Source: Lachnospiraceae bacterium
GTDB lineage: Bacteria; Bacillota; Clostridia; Lachnospirales; Lachnospiraceae
Length of the DNA: 64,000 bases
Direction of reading: 5' to 3'
NCBI GenBank assembly: GCA_024698705.1
Contig: JAILQX010000008.1
Coordinates: forward strand, 33,774-97,773
Of the stretch, positions 63,238 to 64,000 are shown in pieces (position 1 is the stretch's first letter; every line of letters starts with the position of its first letter). The position numbers were made by a program, and so were the translations under genes. The notes beneath the pieces were generated by a model, which was not told the DNA's origin, did no database searches, and saw nothing but the letters and a program-made list of their open reading frames with translations.

Positions 63238-64000
63238 ATGGCAGAGCAGAAAAGAGACTATTATGAGGTGCTTGGCGTTGAGAAGAACGCCGATGAAGCG
63301 GCACTGAAAAAAGCATATCGTGTTCTCGCAAAGAAATACCATCCCGATATGAATCCCGGAGATGCGGAGGCGGAGAAGAAGTTCAAGGAAGCATCCGAGG
63401 CTTATGCGGTACTCAGTGATCCCGAGAAGAGAAGGCAGTACGATCAGTTCGGTCATGCGGCATTTGAAGGCGGCATGGGTGGCGGCGGCTTCGGAGGATT
63501 TGACTTTAACGGAGCCGATTTTACTGACATATTCGGAGATCTGTTCGGAGATCTGTTTGGCGGCGGAAGGAGAAGCAGCGCATCGGCCGGTAACGGTCCG
63601 ATGAAAGGAAGCAATGTAAGGACGAGCATCCGCATTACTTTTGAGGAGGCTGTATTCGGCTGCGAAAAAGAGATCGAACTGACTGTAAAGGAAGAGTGTA
63701 AGACCTGTAAGGGCTCGGGCGCAAAACCGGGCACCGCACCCGTGACCTGTACAAAGTGTGGAGGAAAGGGCCAGGTGGTATTTTCTCAGCAGTCTTTCTT
63801 CGGAACGGTGCGTAATGTGCAGATATGTCCCGACTGTCAGGGCAAGGGCAAGGTCATCAAAGAGAAATGTCCGGATTGCCGCGGGACAGGTTATATCCCG
63901 ATGAAGAAGAGATTCGCCGTGGATATACCTGCGGGTATAGACAACGGACAGTGCAAGAGACTTTCCGGTCAGGGCGAACCCGGTGTAAACGGCGGACCCA
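63238..64000 (+). CDS. dnaJ: Hsp40 co-chaperone DnaJ, 5' part
   Basis: DnaJ brings clients to DnaK and stimulates its ATPase. The window ends inside the gene after 254 codons. The J domain ([36 protein letters not shown]) carries the HPD triad near residue 34. A Gly/Phe-rich stretch ([13 protein letters not shown]) and the four-repeat zinc domain follow, with [24 protein letters not shown] and CPDCRGTG all intact, so it is a type I DnaJ. The first part of the C-terminal client domain is present ([16 protein letters not shown]). GGAG lies about nine bases before the ATG. Confidence 0.97.
   Translation, partial: MAEQKRDYYEVLGVEKNADEAALKKAYRVLAKKYHPDMNPGDAEAEKKFKEASEAYAVLSDPEKRRQYDQFGHAAFEGGMGGGGFGGFDFNGADFTDIFGDLFGDLFGGGRRSSASAGNGPMKGSNVRTSIRITFEEAVFGCEKEIELTVKEECKTCKGSGAKPGTAPVTCTKCGGKGQVVFSQQSFFGTVRNVQICPDCQGKGKVIKEKCPDCRGTGYIPMKKRFAVDIPAGIDNGQCKRLSGQGEPGVNGGP

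Overview
The window looks like chromosome from a motile, Gram-positive, anaerobic Clostridia-type bacterium, most likely a member of the Lachnospiraceae (Butyrivibrio/Roseburia-like). The evidence is a set of Firmicutes gene orders (mbl next to two FlgF/FlgG-type rod genes; comFC next to a YvyF-like gene; cdaA-cdaR-glmM; CIRCE-hrcA-grpE-dnaK-dnaJ), sigma-A promoters, AGGAGG-type ribosome sites, and family types common in that group: YesM/YesN two-component pairs, LacI-like sensor domains fused to GGDEF, and a Lys/Ala-rich protein with a short conserved tail. I see no rRNA, tRNA, insertion sequence, prophage, CRISPR array or recent island. Coding density is high, nearly all genes are on the plus strand, and no gap without a gene exceeds 300 bases.

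Layout. 1-5.2 kb: the end of an S41 protease, then uvrB-uvrA. 5.4-8.4 kb: mbl, two rod proteins and a FlgJ-type rod-binding protein. 8.5-16.8 kb: recD2, comFC, a YvyF-like gene, two unrecognised membrane proteins, cdaA-cdaR-glmM and HPr. 16.9-23.3 kb: leuA, rmlD, a large minus-strand membrane protein, galK and a small alarmone synthetase. 23.5-29.7 kb, cell envelope: an 11-residue-repeat tail-anchored protein, a LysM-G5-M23 peptidase, murA and a MurJ/SpoVB-type flippase. 29.8-33.3 kb: a DUF3048 lipoprotein, a diverged CobS homologue and a GT-C glycosyltransferase.

33.4-50.5 kb is the most distinctive part. Seven overlapping genes run from a MoxR ATPase and DUF58 protein through a membrane protein straight into a membrane-anchored sugar-binding protein, a YesM-type kinase, a YesN-type regulator and a XylF-like lipoprotein. 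A ChvE/MglA/permease sugar ABC transporter follows, then a cytosolic sugar-sensor/GGDEF fusion, a tandem class II aldolase, a rhomboid protease and a HAD phosphatase. My reading is a pentose/sugar sensing and uptake locus that detects sugar outside the cell (binding proteins plus kinase) and inside it (GGDEF fusion), with the MoxR-DUF58 module built into the sensor operon. 50.6-58.6 kb holds a PaaK-like adenylating enzyme, a complete branched-chain amino acid ABC transporter (livK, then livHMGF), a cytidylate-kinase-like protein and an aminotransferase. 58.7-64 kb holds the histone-H1-like protein and the CIRCE-controlled heat-shock operon, cut off within dnaJ.

Functions come from motif recognition by eye and were not tested by a database search. 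Promoters, terminators and operators are consensus matches.
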